Below, piece by piece: positions 49,313-58,990 of a stretch of DNA of 64,000 bases. Source of the DNA: Modestobacter marinus (GTDB lineage: Bacteria > Actinomycetota > Actinomycetes > Mycobacteriales > Geodermatophilaceae); NCBI RefSeq assembly GCF_011758655.1, contig NZ_JAAMPA010000002.1:868001-932000 (forward strand), written 5' to 3'. A program made the position numbers and the translations under genes. The first letter of the stretch is position 1. Each line of letters opens with the position of its first letter. Below the pieces are notes generated by a model. The model was not told where the DNA came from, did not search any database, and saw only the letters and a program-made list of their open reading frames with translations.

Positions 49313-49608
49313 GCGATGGAGTAGGCCAGGCTGCTCAGGATGTTGCGCAGGAGGATCACGCCGATCAGCAGCACCATAAACCCCAGGTCCAGCCGGATGG
49401 ACCCGAGGTTCAACGGCGGGATGACCTTGCGCACCGCCTTGAGCGGCGGGTCTGTCGTCGCGTAGACGACCTCGAGCCCCGCGGCGACCAGACCCTGCGG
49501 GCGCCAGCTCCGGGCCAGCACCATCACCCAGTCCACGACGAACCGGGCGAAGAGGAGGATCAGGAAGACGAGCAGGATCGACGAGACGATCTGCAGAAGG
49601 AGAGCCAC
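49309..49608 (-). CDS. YggT family membrane protein
   Basis: 99 residues with two hydrophobic segments, one at the N-terminus ([20 protein letters not shown]) and one near residues 75-92. Between them are [20 protein letters not shown] and the conserved LGSIRLDLG motif. In Actinobacteria yggT regularly lies between sepF and divIVA; a role in cell division or osmotic balance has been proposed for relatives, but the mechanism is unknown. The GTG has a GAGG only 3 bases upstream. Confidence 0.88.
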   Translation of the reverse strand: MALLLQIVSSILLVFLILLFARFVVDWVMVLARSWRPQGLVAAGLEVVYATTDPPLKAVRKVIPPLNLGSIRLDLGFMVLLIGVILLRNILSSLAYSIA

Positions 49609-49658
49609 GGTCCTCGCTCGTTCGGGAGCACCTCGCGCCGGGGCGGAGGTGCGCGGGG

Positions 49659-50474
49659 TCAGGACTGGCTGAAGAAGCCGCCCTCACGGATGCGGGCCTT
49701 GTCCTCAGCCGTCACGTCGACGTCCTGCGGACTGAGCAGGAAGACCTTGGCCGTGACGCGCTCGATACTACCGTGCAGCCCGAACGTCAGACCGATGGCG
49801 AAGTCGACGAGCCGCTTCGCGTCGGCGTGCTCCATGTCGGTCAGGTTCATGATCACCGGCATGCCGTCCCGGAACCGCTCGCCGATGGTGCGCGCCTCGT
49901 TGTAGGAGGCCGGGTGCACCGTGGTGATGCGGTAGTTCTGCGGAGCGGGCGCCGACGCGGGGGCCGGGGCGGGCTCGGGAGCCGGGGCGGGCGTGACGGG
50001 CTCGCTCATGGCCAGGCCGGTCGCGGCCCCGGAGCCGCCGGCGGAAATCCGGCTGCGGCCCGCGGAGCCGGCCCCGGCGCTGCCGGCGGTGGACAGCCCG
50101 CCACCGGCCAGCCGCGCCGCGGTGCTGCCGCTGGACGGCGTGCCCGCCAGGCCGATCGTCCGGGGGGTGGCCGGCCGGCGCCCCAGGGAGACCTCGGGCT
50201 CGGGGGCGCGCTCCTCGACCGGCTCGTCGGCGAGGCGGACACCGGCGTACTCGGTGTCGTAGCCACCGCCGTACCCGCTGCCGTAGCCGTACCGCGACTC
50301 CTCCGCGACGGGGTCGGCGTCGTCGGCGGCATAGCGGTCGTACCCGCGGTCGTAGCCCCGGTCGTCCCGGTCGTAGTCGCTCTGACGTGCGGCGTAGCGG
50401 TCGTAGCCGCCGCGGGTGTCGTCGTCCTCGACGAGGCCGAGGTAGACCCCCATCCTCCGCATCGCTCCGGCCAT
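49659..50474 (-). CDS. sepF: Cell division protein SepF
   Basis: Membrane anchor of the FtsZ ring in Actinobacteria, which lack FtsA. It has 271 residues. The N-terminal membrane-binding helix ([18 protein letters not shown]) is followed by a Tyr/Arg/Asp-rich linker with [10 protein letters not shown] repeats and an Ala/Pro-rich part. The SepF fold runs from about 185 ([48 protein letters not shown]). The linker is longer than in most SepF proteins. ATG 50474 has GGGAG 7 bases upstream and fits the amphipathic helix. Its partner site is the FtsZ C-terminal peptide. Confidence 0.95.
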   Translation of the reverse strand: MAGAMRRMGVYLGLVEDDDTRGGYDRYAARQSDYDRDDRGYDRGYDRYAADDADPVAEESRYGYGSGYGGGYDTEYAGVRLADEPVEERAPEPEVSLGRRPATPRTIGLAGTPSSGSTAARLAGGGLSTAGSAGAGSAGRSRISAGGSGAATGLAMSEPVTPAPAPEPAPAPASAPAPQNYRITTVHPASYNEARTIGERFRDGMPVIMNLTDMEHADAKRLVDFAIGLTFGLHGSIERVTAKVFLLSPQDVDVTAEDKARIREGGFFSQS

Positions 50475-50582
50475 CGGACGTCTCCCTCTGGTCTCGTCGG
50501 CGCTGGACGCCCCGCGCTGCAACAGGTGGCTGGGTGGTTCAGGTGGTGCTGGTGTGACTCGGGAGGGCGCACGGGTGGCGCG

Positions 50583-51302
50583 TCACTCCCCTGCATCGGA
50601 GGTTAGGGGGCGAGTCCCGAACAACGCAGTACCGACACGCACCACGGTGGCCCCAGCTGTCACAGCAGCCTCCAGGTCGCCGCTCATGCCTGCCGATGTC
50701 TCCGTGGCACCAGGATGATCGGCGCGCACCCGCGCGGACAGGGCGGCCAGCCGTTCGAACGCCGGGGCGGGCTCCTCGCCGCGCGGGGCCACCGCCATCA
50801 GGCCGCGCAGCCGGAGCTCCGGCGCCTCCGCGACCGCGTCCGCCAGGCTGGGGACGTCGACCGGCGCCGCGCCGCCCCGGCTGCCCAGCTCGCCCTCCGG
50901 CCCGCCCAGATCGACCTGGACGAAGACGTCCAGGACCCGCTGCTCGCGCTCGGCGGCGCGGGCCAGGGCCGTCACCAGCGGGGCCCGGTCGACCGAGTGC
51001 ACCGTGGCGCCGAGGCGGACCACCGGGGCCACCTTGTTCCGCTGCAGCTGGCCGACCAGGTGCCAGCGCAGCCCGGGGACGGCGGGGTCCTCGGCCAGGG
51101 CCGCCGCCTTGCCGACCAGCTCCTGGACGCGGTTCTCGGCGAAGTGCCGCTGCCCCAGGGCGGCCAGGGCCCGGACGTCCTCGGCCGACCAGGTCTTGCT
51201 GACCGCCAGCAGCCGCACCTCGGCCGGGTCGCGTCCGGCCGCGCGGGCGGCGTCGTCGATCCGGGCACGGACGGCCCGCAGGTTGTCGGCGAGGGACGTC
51301 AT
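50583..51302 (-). CDS. YggS/PLPBP family pyridoxal-phosphate homeostasis protein
   Basis: 239 residues, an alanine-racemase-like barrel that carries PLP without known catalysis. The PLP lysine lies in LLAVSKTW; FAENRVQEL and WHLVGQLQRNK are family motifs, as are SAGMSGD and VRVGTALFG. Its place between ftsZ/pgeF and sepF is conserved in Gram-positive bacteria. ATG 51302 lies 6 bases after CAGGAT, suggesting a leaderless start within the cluster. Confidence 0.95.
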   Translation of the reverse strand: MTSLADNLRAVRARIDDAARAAGRDPAEVRLLAVSKTWSAEDVRALAALGQRHFAENRVQELVGKAAALAEDPAVPGLRWHLVGQLQRNKVAPVVRLGATVHSVDRAPLVTALARAAEREQRVLDVFVQVDLGGPEGELGSRGGAAPVDVPSLADAVAEAPELRLRGLMAVAPRGEEPAPAFERLAALSARVRADHPGATETSAGMSGDLEAAVTAGATVVRVGTALFGTRPLTSDAGE

Positions 51303-51308
51303 GGCCCG

Positions 51309-51314
51309 ATCCTG
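51309..51314 (-). promoter_or_regulatory. -10 box of a leaderless yggS promoter
   Basis: CAGGAT on the minus strand with a 6-base spacer to ATG 51302. Confidence 0.5.
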
Positions 51315-51396
51315 CCCGCCGGCCTGGCGGCCGTCCTCCTGCGAGGTCCGTCCAGCCCCGCCCCGGGCGCACCCGAGGCGGGGAGGACGGGTGCTC

Positions 51397-52131
51397 TCAG
51401 GAGCCGAGCCAGACGACGCCGGCCTGACGGCCGGTGACGCCGTCCCGGCGGTGGCTGAACAGGCGGGGGTCCTCGACGGTGCAGCGCGGGTCGTGCACGA
51501 CCTGACCGACCCCGGCGCCGCGGAGCACCTCGGCCAGCCCGGCGCGCAGGTCCAGACCCGGCGTGCCGCGCCGGGTGCGGACCGCACTGGCCGGCGCGAC
51601 CCGGGCCACGTCGGCCTGCATCTGTGCCGGCACCTCGTAGTCCAGGCCGCAGACGGCCGGGCCGAGCAGCGCCTCCACGTCGCCGGGGCGGGAACCCAGC
51701 CGGGTCATCGCCGCCAGCGTGGCCGGCACGACGCCGGCGCGCACCCCCTCCCGGCCGGCGTGCACCGCCGCGACCACGCCCGCGACGGGGTCGGCCAGCA
51801 GCACCGGCACGCAGTCGGCGACCAGCACGCACAGCACCAGCCCGGGGGTCGCGGTCACCAGCGCGTCGACGTCGGCCACCGGGTTCTCCTCGGCGTCCTC
51901 CACGATCGCGACGCCGGTGCCGTGCACCTGGGTCATCCACAGCAGCCGGTCGCCGGGCACGCCCAGCTCGCCGGCCAGCCGGGCCCGGTTGGCGGCCACG
52001 GCGTCCGGGTCGTCACCGACGTGGACGCCCAGGTTGAACGAGTCGTACGGCGCAGCAGAACGGCCGCCCCGCCGGTCGGTGACGACCCGTCGGGGCCGCA
52101 CCGCCGAGAGGGCGGCCGAACTGTCACGCAC
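51397..52131 (-). CDS. pgeF: PgeF/YfiH family peptidoglycan-editing purine nucleoside phosphorylase-like protein
   Basis: 244 residues of the multicopper-oxidase-like (DUF152) family. The metal-site signatures are WMTQVHGTGV (first His), VADCVPVLLAD (Cys) and AAVHAGREGV (second His); DPRCTVEDPRLFSHRRDGVT ends the protein. Family members act on purine nucleosides and in Escherichia coli help exclude wrong amino acids from peptidoglycan precursors. The GTG start has no good ribosome site. It lies downstream of ftsZ, separated by a double GC-rich repeat. Confidence 0.92.
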   Translation of the reverse strand: MRDSSAALSAVRPRRVVTDRRGGRSAAPYDSFNLGVHVGDDPDAVAANRARLAGELGVPGDRLLWMTQVHGTGVAIVEDAEENPVADVDALVTATPGLVLCVLVADCVPVLLADPVAGVVAAVHAGREGVRAGVVPATLAAMTRLGSRPGDVEALLGPAVCGLDYEVPAQMQADVARVAPASAVRTRRGTPGLDLRAGLAEVLRGAGVGQVVHDPRCTVEDPRLFSHRRDGVTGRQAGVVWLGS

Positions 52132-52251
52132 GGTGACCTGCTGGAGCGGCCCCCGTGCAGGGGCCCGCCACGAGCGTGGTGACGTGCTGGAGCGGCCCCC
52201 CTGCAGGGACCCGGGGCGAGCCTGCGAGGCCCGGGGGGCAGGGGGGTCCTT
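52132..52251. repeat. GC-rich post-stop palindromic repeat, copies 5 and 6
   Basis: Two units in tandem between ftsZ and pgeF. On the plus strand each starts TGACSTGCTGGAGCGGCCCC (52134 and 52180); the second ends in a C/G-run and GTCCTTTCA at the ftsZ stop. On the minus strand the element begins directly after TGA with AAGGACCCC, contains the CTCGCAGGCTCG palindrome and CCCTGCAGGGGGG, and ends in CTCCAGCACGTCA. The whole can fold as a strong hairpin and separates ftsZ from pgeF. Confidence 0.75.
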
Positions 52252-53553
52252 TCACTGGCTGCGCAGGAACTCGGGGATGTCGAGTTCTTCCTCGAAGTCG
52301 TCGGTCGCGAGCGGCCGGCGGGCTCCGCCGGACTGCCCGGAGATCGGCGGCAGCGGGGGCACGGTGATCCCGCCACCCTGCGGTGCACTGCCGGGCTGCC
52401 CCGGTCGCGGCGCCGCGGGCGAGGAGGTCGCAGGTGCCGCCGCCGGGGCCTGCGGCGGTGCGGCCGGAGCCGGGGTGGCCGGCCGCTCAGCGGCCTGCGC
52501 CGGCGCCGGCGGCCGGGCCGCCGGAGGGGCACTGACCGGAGCCACCGGGGCGGCCGGCGCCGAGGTCGCCAGCGGCGTGCTGCCGGCGTCCTTGCGGGTG
52601 CCGGGCTTGCCGCCGTCGAACCCGGCCGCGATCACCGTGACCCGCACCTCGTCACCGAGGGCGTCGTCGATGACGGCGCCGAAGATGATGTTGGCGTCGG
52701 GGTGCGCGGCGTCGGAGACCAGTGAGGCCGCCTCGTTGATCTCGAACAGGCCCAGGTCCGACCCGCCGGAGATCGACAGCAGGACGCCGTGGGCGCCCTC
52801 CATCGAGGCCTCCAGCAGCGGCGAGGCGATCGCCTGCTCGGCGGCCAGCAGCGCGCGGTTGTCCCCGCGGGCACTGCCGATGCCCATCAGCGCCGACCCG
52901 GCCCCGGACATGACCGACTTGACGTCGGCGAAGTCCAGGTTGATCAGGCCGGGGGTGGTGATCAGGTCGGTGATGCCCTGGACACCGGAGAGCAGCACCT
53001 GGTCGGCGGTGCGGAAGGCGTCCATCACGCTGACGTTCCGGTCGCCCAGCTGCAGCAGCCGGTCGTTCGGGATCACGATGAGCGTGTCGCACTCGTTGCG
53101 CAGCTCCTCGATGCCCGACTCGGCCTGGACCGCCCGCCGCTTCCCCTCGAAGGAGAACGGGCGGGTGACCACGCCGATGGTCAGTGCGCCGAGCTTGCGG
53201 GCGATCGAGGCGACGACCGGCGCACCACCGGTGCCGGTGCCACCGCCCTCGCCCGCGGTCACGAAGACCATGTCGGCGCCCTTGAGCACCTCTTCGATCT
53301 CCTCGCGGTGGTCCTCGGCGGCCTGCCGGCCCACGTCGGGCTGGGCGCCGGCGCCCAGGCCGCGGGTGAGCTCGCGACCGACGTCGAGCTTGACGTCGGC
53401 GTCGCTCATCAGCAACGCCTGCGCGTCGGTGTTGATCGCGATGAACTCGACCCCCTTGAGGCCGACCTCGATCATGCGGTTGACCGCGTTCACCCCGCCG
53501 CCGCCGATGCCGACGACCTTGATGACCGCTAGGTAGTTGTGCGGAGGTGTCAT
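52252..53553 (-). CDS. ftsZ: Cell division GTPase FtsZ
   Basis: Tubulin homologue that forms the Z ring. It has 433 residues. The tubulin signature GGGTGTG is at 103-109 ([15 protein letters not shown]), and [15 protein letters not shown] starts the nucleotide fold. After about residue 315 comes a Pro/Ala-rich linker of roughly 100 residues. The C-terminal peptide [16 protein letters not shown] is conserved and should bind SepF and FtsW. The ATG has GGGGAG 8 bases upstream. A separate promoter lies in the 327-base gap to ftsQ, so ftsZ can be expressed independently of the mur genes. Confidence 0.98.
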   Translation of the reverse strand: MTPPHNYLAVIKVVGIGGGGVNAVNRMIEVGLKGVEFIAINTDAQALLMSDADVKLDVGRELTRGLGAGAQPDVGRQAAEDHREEIEEVLKGADMVFVTAGEGGGTGTGGAPVVASIARKLGALTIGVVTRPFSFEGKRRAVQAESGIEELRNECDTLIVIPNDRLLQLGDRNVSVMDAFRTADQVLLSGVQGITDLITTPGLINLDFADVKSVMSGAGSALMGIGSARGDNRALLAAEQAIASPLLEASMEGAHGVLLSISGGSDLGLFEINEAASLVSDAAHPDANIIFGAVIDDALGDEVRVTVIAAGFDGGKPGTRKDAGSTPLATSAPAAPVAPVSAPPAARPPAPAQAAERPATPAPAAPPQAPAAAPATSSPAAPRPGQPGSAPQGGGITVPPLPPISGQSGGARRPLATDDFEEELDIPEFLRSQ

Positions 53554-53880
53554 GCCGCGCTCCCCAACTGGACCCTCATCCTTAGGTTAAGCCTTATAGT
53601 TATGTCAACTGAGTCGTTGTGTGGACGAAGTTAGGTGTGCCCATCCGGGGCAGCAAGCACCCTCCTCGGCTCGGCGTGTCCGTCGGGCGGGTTCTCACGA
53701 GGATCCCCCGGCACATCCGTCACTTCCCGCTCACTGGACGTGACGAACCGCCTGGTCAGCGTCTCCAGTTGTGCTCAAGACATCCCCGACCCCCGTCGGC
53801 ACGCCCGGACGCAGGACGCGCACAGTCTTTTTCTCGACCGGGCGTGTCGGAGCGCCGCGGCAACCCGCCGGGACCCTCCC
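53554..53880. other. ftsQ-ftsZ intergenic region with the ftsZ control region
   Basis: 327 bases with no supported gene. The ftsZ-proximal 50 bases are unusually AT-rich for this genome and hold a TTGACA promoter. Between this and ftsQ there is mixed sequence with a GAGAAAAAGAC stretch (minus strand, about 53840), a possible weak terminator or second promoter region. Such a long control region before ftsZ is typical for Actinobacteria. Confidence 0.5.
53579..53608 (-). promoter_or_regulatory. ftsZ promoter
   Basis: On the minus strand a perfect TTGACA (53608-53603), followed by TAACTATAAGGCTTAACC and TAAGGA(T) at an 18-base spacing; TAACCT is an alternative -10 but too close. About 25 bases follow before the ATG, with GGGGAG as ribosome site. 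It is the most consensus-like -35 I saw in the window. Confidence 0.6.
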
Positions 53881-54696
53881 TCAGCGGAGGACGACGGCGT
53901 CGGGGGTGCTGACGTCGAGGGTGTCGGCCGGGTCGAGGGTGCCCTCCTCGATCTGGTCCAGCAGCGCACCCAGCACCTCGGCCTTGCGGTCGGTGCGCGC
54001 CGCGCTCCCCCAGCGCACCGACCGGCCGTCGGTCAGCGTCAGCGTGACGTCGTCGGCGGTGCGCGCGGAGACCCCGGTCACCTGGCGGCGGACGGCGTCC
54101 GGGAGGGCGGTGAGCGCGCCCAGCGCGGCGGTGGTGGCCGCGTCGTCCGGGCCGGGCTCGGGCACGTCGAGCGGGACGACGCCGTCCGGGGCCTCGCCGG
54201 TGATCGTGTCGAAGACCACGCCCTGGGCGTCGACCAGTCCCCGGGTGCCGCCCTGGTCCACGACGGCGACCGGCACCCGCTCCGCCAGGGTGACCACGAC
54301 GGTCCCCGGCCAGCCGCGGGTCACCTCCACCGAGTCGACCTGGGGCAGCTGCGCCACCCTGGCGGTCGCCGCCTCGGTGTCCACCCGCACCAGCGGGGTG
54401 CCCTCCTCGATCCCGGCGACGGAGACGACCTGGGCGTCGGACAGCGCGACCGCCCCGTCGACCCGCACGGTGCGCACCGCCAGCAGCGGGCTGGCCAGCA
54501 GAACCCAGGCGACCAGCGCCACCACGAGGGCGGACCCGACCCCCAGCACGACCGACCGGCGGCGTCGCGACGCGGCGCGGCGGGCGCGACCGCGCCGGGC
54601 GCGCAGCGAGGTGACCGGTGCGGCAGCTCCCGCCGGGGTGGCGCCGCGCCGCGGTCTACGGGACCGGTCGCGGGTCGTCGACCCCGTACGGCTCAC
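53881..54696 (-). CDS. ftsQ: Cell division protein FtsQ
   Basis: Bitopic divisome protein linking early and late division proteins. It has 271 residues from GTG 54696, which overlaps the murC stop (GTGA). A basic N-terminal cytoplasmic tail rich in Arg is followed by one membrane helix (SVVLGVGSALVVALVAWVLL, about 50-70). The POTRA domain starts with VRTVRVDGAVALSDAQVV, and the FtsQ beta domain (VEVTRGWPGTVVVTLAERVP) follows. The gene is followed by the long ftsZ control region. Confidence 0.94.
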   Translation of the reverse strand: MSRTGSTTRDRSRRPRRGATPAGAAAPVTSLRARRGRARRAASRRRRSVVLGVGSALVVALVAWVLLASPLLAVRTVRVDGAVALSDAQVVSVAGIEEGTPLVRVDTEAATARVAQLPQVDSVEVTRGWPGTVVVTLAERVPVAVVDQGGTRGLVDAQGVVFDTITGEAPDGVVPLDVPEPGPDDAATTAALGALTALPDAVRRQVTGVSARTADDVTLTLTDGRSVRWGSAARTDRKAEVLGALLDQIEEGTLDPADTLDVSTPDAVVLR

Positions 54697-56153
54697 CGGA
54701 GGGGCTCCGGCCCGTCCTCCACCGCGTCCGCGAGCTCCGGCGGCGCCAGCGCCACCAGCACCTCGGGTCCGACCATCGACACGTCGCCGGCGCCCATCGT
54801 CACCACCAGGTCGCCCGGGCGGGCCCGCTCGGCCATCGCGCCGGCGGCCGCCGACCAGGACGGCTCGAAGGCGACGTGACCGGCGGGCAGCGGCACCGCG
54901 TCGGCGACCAGCGCGCCGGTGACCCCGGGCACCGGGTCTTCCCGGGCGCCGTAGACCTCCATGACCACGACCTCGTCGGCCAGGCCCAGCGCCTCGCCGA
55001 ACCCGGCCGCGAACTGCGCCGTCCGGCTGTAGAGGTGCGGCTGGAAGAGCACCAGCAGCCGGCCCTCCCCCACCACCGCCCGGGCTGCCCGCAGCTGGGC
55101 GGCGACCTCGGTGGGGTGGTGGGCGTAGTCGTCGTACACCCGGACGCCGGCGGCGGTGCCCTTGAGCTCGAAGCGCCGGTGCACGCCGCCGAACCGGCCG
55201 AGTCCGTCGACCAGCCCGGCGGCCGGCAGCTCCAGCTCCAGCCCGGCGAGGAGTGCGGCCGCGCTGTTGAGCGCCATGTGCACCCCGGGCAGCCGGATGT
55301 GCACCGCGCCGATCTCCTGGTCGTCGAGGACGGCGGTGTACCGGGTGCCGTCCGGGCCGACCTCCAGGTCGACCAGCCGGAGGTCCGCACCGGCCGACTG
55401 GCCGTAGGTGCGGACCCGGGCCGGGGCGCCGATCGTGGCCAGCCGGGCAGCACCCGGGTCGTCGGCGCACAGCACCAGGAAGCCGTCGGCGGGGACGGTG
55501 CGCGCGAAGGTGTCGAACGCCGCCTCGACGGCGGCCAGGTCGCCGTAGTTGTCCAGGTGGTCGGCCTCGACGTTGGTGACGATGCCCCCGCGCGGGGCCA
55601 GCAGCAGGAAGGAGCGGTCGCTCTCGTCGGCCTCGGCGAGGAACACGTCGCCCTGACCGGCGTGCGCGTTGGAGCCGGACTCGTTCAGCGTGCCGCCGAT
55701 GGCGAAGGACGGGTCGACGCCGCAGGCCTGGACGGCGACGGTCAGCATCGACGTCGTCGAGGTCTTCCCGTGCGTGCCCGCCACCGCGACGCTGCGCCGG
55801 CCGGCCATCACCGCCGCCAGCGCCACCGCCCGCGGCAGCACCCGCAGCCCGCGCTCCCGAGCGGCGACCAGCTCGGCGTTCTCGTCCCGGATCGCCGTGG
55901 AGACCACCACGGTCGCGGCCTCGCCCAGGTGCTCGGCGGCGTGACCGACCTCGATCCGCGCGCCGAGGGCGTCCAGCGCGCGCAGCGCCGGGGAGTCGCG
56001 CCGGTCGCTGCCGGACACCGGCACGCCGCGGGCGAGCATGATCCGGGCGATGCCGCTCATCCCGGCACCGCCGATGCCGATGAAGTGGACCGGGCCGAGC
56101 TCGTCCAGCGACGGGATGGGGCCGCGCCAGGCGGCGACGTCGTCGGCGCTCAT
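54693..56153 (-). CDS. murC: UDP-N-acetylmuramate-L-alanine ligase
   Basis: Adds L-Ala to UDP-MurNAc, the first step of the stem peptide. It has 486 residues from ATG 56153, overlapping the murG stop (ATGA). The Rossmann loop is [17 protein letters not shown], the ATP loop [13 protein letters not shown], and the Mur ligase lysine/His region is [22 protein letters not shown] marks the C-terminal domain. It is coupled at both ends to murG and ftsQ. Confidence 0.97.
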   Translation of the reverse strand: MSADDVAAWRGPIPSLDELGPVHFIGIGGAGMSGIARIMLARGVPVSGSDRRDSPALRALDALGARIEVGHAAEHLGEAATVVVSTAIRDENAELVAARERGLRVLPRAVALAAVMAGRRSVAVAGTHGKTSTTSMLTVAVQACGVDPSFAIGGTLNESGSNAHAGQGDVFLAEADESDRSFLLLAPRGGIVTNVEADHLDNYGDLAAVEAAFDTFARTVPADGFLVLCADDPGAARLATIGAPARVRTYGQSAGADLRLVDLEVGPDGTRYTAVLDDQEIGAVHIRLPGVHMALNSAAALLAGLELELPAAGLVDGLGRFGGVHRRFELKGTAAGVRVYDDYAHHPTEVAAQLRAARAVVGEGRLLVLFQPHLYSRTAQFAAGFGEALGLADEVVVMEVYGAREDPVPGVTGALVADAVPLPAGHVAFEPSWSAAAGAMAERARPGDLVVTMGAGDVSMVGPEVLVALAPPELADAVEDGPEPLR

Positions 56154-57325
56154 CGGAGGGCCACCTCCCGGCCGGCGACCTGCAGCACGAGGTCGGCCAG
56201 CCGCTCGTCGGCGTCCGGGGTGCCTGCCGCGGCCGCGTGCTCGGCCAGCGCCGACAGCGCCTGCGGGTCGGTGAGCAACGGGAGGAGCTCCCGCTCGATC
56301 CAGGACGGCGACAGGTCGGCGTCGGCGACCAGCACCGACCCCCCGGCCTCGACCACGGGCAGCGCGTTGAGCCGCTGCTCGCCGTTGCCGATCGGCAGGG
56401 GCACGAACGCGGCCGGCAAGCCGACCGCGGAGAGCTCGGCGACGGTGACCGCGCCGGAGCGGCACAGCGCCAGGTCCGCCGCGGCGTAGGCCAGGTCCAT
56501 CCGCTCCAGGTAGTCGACGACGACGTAGGGCGCCGACCCGGCCGGCCGGGCGGGAACCGTGACCTCGGTGTTCTTCGGCCCCCGGGCGTGCAGCACCTGC
56601 ACCCCGGCGGCGGTCAGGGCGTCGGCCGCCGCGACCGCGGCCCGGTTCAGCGACGCGGCGCCCTGCGAGCCGCCGAACACCAGCAGGGTCGGGCGGTCGG
56701 GGTCCAGCCCGAACTCGGCGCGCGCCTCGCCCCGCCGGGCGGCCCGGTCCAGGCCGCTGATCGCCGTCCGCAGCGGCATCCCGACGTGCTCGGCGCCGCG
56801 CAGCGGCGTGCTCGGCACGGTGACCGCGACCCGGGCGGCGAGCCGGGCGCCGATCCGGTTGGCCAGGCCCGGCAGTGCGTTCTGCTCGTGCACCACGACC
56901 GGGACGCCGGCCCGGCGGGCGGCCAGGTAGGCGGGCAGGGCCACGTACCCGCCGAAGCCGACGACCACGTCGGCGCGGAGCTCGTCGAGCAGCTGCCGGG
57001 TCTCGGCGACGGCGCGCCACACCCGGCCGGGGACACGCAGCAGGTCTGGGGTGGGCTTGCGCGGCAGCGGCACCGGCGGGATGAGCCGCAGGTCGTAGCC
57101 GCGGGCCGGCACCAGCCGGGTCTCCATGCCGCGGGCGGTGCCCAGGCACGTGACCCTCGGGGTCCCTCCCCCGGCAGCGGTGCGGCGGGTGAGGGCGTCG
57201 GCGAGGGCGAGCATCGGCTCGATGTGGCCGCCGGTGCCGCCACCGGCGAGCACGACGTGCACCGGGTCGGCGCCGGACGGAGGCCCGGCCGGGCGGTCGC
57301 CGGGGGCGGGCTGGGATGAGGTCAC
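56150..57325 (-). CDS. murG: Lipid II synthase MurG
   Basis: Membrane-associated glycosyltransferase that adds GlcNAc to lipid I. It has 391 residues. The N-terminal glycine loop is [20 protein letters not shown], then [26 protein letters not shown] and the donor-site [12 protein letters not shown]; the C-terminal [21 protein letters not shown] binds UDP-GlcNAc. About 20 hydrophilic residues precede the first strand. The GTG overlaps the ftsW stop (GTGA). Confidence 0.97.
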   Translation of the reverse strand: MTSSQPAPGDRPAGPPSGADPVHVVLAGGGTGGHIEPMLALADALTRRTAAGGGTPRVTCLGTARGMETRLVPARGYDLRLIPPVPLPRKPTPDLLRVPGRVWRAVAETRQLLDELRADVVVGFGGYVALPAYLAARRAGVPVVVHEQNALPGLANRIGARLAARVAVTVPSTPLRGAEHVGMPLRTAISGLDRAARRGEARAEFGLDPDRPTLLVFGGSQGAASLNRAAVAAADALTAAGVQVLHARGPKNTEVTVPARPAGSAPYVVVDYLERMDLAYAAADLALCRSGAVTVAELSAVGLPAAFVPLPIGNGEQRLNALPVVEAGGSVLVADADLSPSWIERELLPLLTDPQALSALAEHAAAAGTPDADERLADLVLQVAGREVALR

Positions 57326-58983
57326 TGCGGGCGTCCTGGCCGTTCGGTTCTCGGGGGGCGGGACCGCGGGACGGGCCGGCCCCGGGCAGCGGGCGGCTCC
57401 CCCGACCAGGGACGGTCGCGGAGCCCCTCGCGCAGGCCGGGCCCCGCAGCAGCCGGGGGCCGGCTGCGTCCGGTCGGGCGGTCACCGGGGTTCTGCCGGC
57501 GGTCGACAGTCTGCCGGTCCGCTCCGCCCCGGCGCGCGTCCGGGGTGGGCGCCGGCTGGTCGGGACGACGTCCCCGGGCCGGACCGACGGGCGAGGGGTC
57601 GCCCGGCACCCGGGCGACCGTCCGGCCGTTCCCGCGCCGGGGCGCCGCGGGCGGCGGGCCGGCGCGGCCCGCGGACCGGGCCTCCCGGCGCCGGCGGGAG
57701 GGCACCGGGTCGACCGCAGCCGAGGGCACGGGCGCCAGGAGGCGCGCCAACCGGCCGCGGCGCTGGCCCCGCTGGAAGGCGATCGCGGCCGGTTCGGCCC
57801 GGGCGAAGCGGACCAGCAGCCCGACGACGAAGAGGGTGAGGACCAGCGAGGTGCCACCGGCGGAGATCAACGGCAGCGTCACACCGGTCACCGGCAGCAG
57901 GCCCACCACGTAGCCCATGTTGATCACGGCCTGCCCGACCAGCCACACGATGATGGCGACGCTGGCCAGCTGGACGAAGCGGTCGGTGGACCGGCGGGCG
58001 ATCCGGAAGCCGGCCCAGGCCAGGATGCCGTACAGGGTGACCACCACGAGGCAGCCGAGGAAGCCCAGCTCCTCGCCGATGATCGCGAAGATGTAGTCGG
58101 ACTCCGCGTGCGGCAGGATGTTCCACTTCATCGCGCTGTTGCCCAGCCCGACGCCCCACACCCCGCCGGTGGCCAGCGCGTACAGCCCGCGGATCGCCTG
58201 GTAGCCGCCGTTCTCCGGATCGGCGAAGGGGTCCAGGAACGAGGTGATCCGGGCCATCCGGTAGCTGGCGAACGTGACCATCAGGACGACGGCCACGGCG
58301 GCGAGCGCGACGGCCCCGGCGATGTAGCGGCGGGACAGCCCACCGGCCCACATCAGCCCGGCCAGCACCAGCCCGAGGCTGACCACCGCACCCATGTCGG
58401 GCTCGGCGAGCAGCAGCAGCGAGACCAACCCGAAGACCGGCAGCACCGGCACGAGCAGCGACTGGACGGTCAGGTACTTCTCCCGCAGCGCGATCACGTG
58501 CGCGCCCCACAGGGCGAAGACCAGCTTGCCCAGCTCGGAGGGCTGGAAGTTGGTGAAGCCCAGGTCGAACCAGGCCCGCGAGCCGTTCAGCTTCAGCCCG
58601 ATCCCCGGCACCAGGACCAGCAGCAGCAGCCCGAACACGCCGAGCAGCGCCCAGCCGGAGAACTGGCGGATGCGCCCGACCGGCAGGTGCATCGCCACCA
58701 GCATGGCGACCAGCCCGACCACGGCGAACGCGATCTGCCGGACGCCGGGCAGCCAGGCGGGCTGGCCGGCCTTGGCCGCCTCGATCGAGGAGGCGGAGAA
58801 GACCATCACCAGACCGATCGCCAGCAGCATGCCGGCCGCGCCGAGCACCAGGTGGGAGCTGGTCATCGGGCCGTCGACCCAGGCCGGGGCGCGCAGGCGC
58901 AGCCCCTCGCCGCGGGCCGCGGTGGGCTGCTCCTCCTCCCGGCCGGCACGGCGGGACGAGCGCTGCCCGGTGGTCGCCGTCAC
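57322..58983 (-). CDS. ftsW: SEDS peptidoglycan polymerase FtsW
   Basis: Polymerises lipid II at the septum together with a class B PBP. I use GTG 58983 (553 residues), 7 bases after the murD stop; ATG 58866 is an alternative that removes a 39-residue tail. Ten membrane segments follow. Conserved parts are [26 protein letters not shown] (catalytic Asp region) and [11 protein letters not shown]. After the last helix there is an exceptionally Arg/Pro-rich cytoplasmic tail of about 140 residues, as in some other actinobacterial FtsW. Confidence 0.95.
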   Translation of the reverse strand: MTATTGQRSSRRAGREEEQPTAARGEGLRLRAPAWVDGPMTSSHLVLGAAGMLLAIGLVMVFSASSIEAAKAGQPAWLPGVRQIAFAVVGLVAMLVAMHLPVGRIRQFSGWALLGVFGLLLLVLVPGIGLKLNGSRAWFDLGFTNFQPSELGKLVFALWGAHVIALREKYLTVQSLLVPVLPVFGLVSLLLLAEPDMGAVVSLGLVLAGLMWAGGLSRRYIAGAVALAAVAVVLMVTFASYRMARITSFLDPFADPENGGYQAIRGLYALATGGVWGVGLGNSAMKWNILPHAESDYIFAIIGEELGFLGCLVVVTLYGILAWAGFRIARRSTDRFVQLASVAIIVWLVGQAVINMGYVVGLLPVTGVTLPLISAGGTSLVLTLFVVGLLVRFARAEPAAIAFQRGQRRGRLARLLAPVPSAAVDPVPSRRRREARSAGRAGPPPAAPRRGNGRTVARVPGDPSPVGPARGRRPDQPAPTPDARRGGADRQTVDRRQNPGDRPTGRSRPPAAAGPGLREGLRDRPWSGEPPAARGRPVPRSRPPRTERPGRPQ

Positions 58984-58990
58984 CGGCCGG

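Noticed and set aside
50539..51372. Overlapping open frames opposite or beside yggS
   Set aside because: They are frame shadows of yggS with Arg/Gly/Pro-rich composition.
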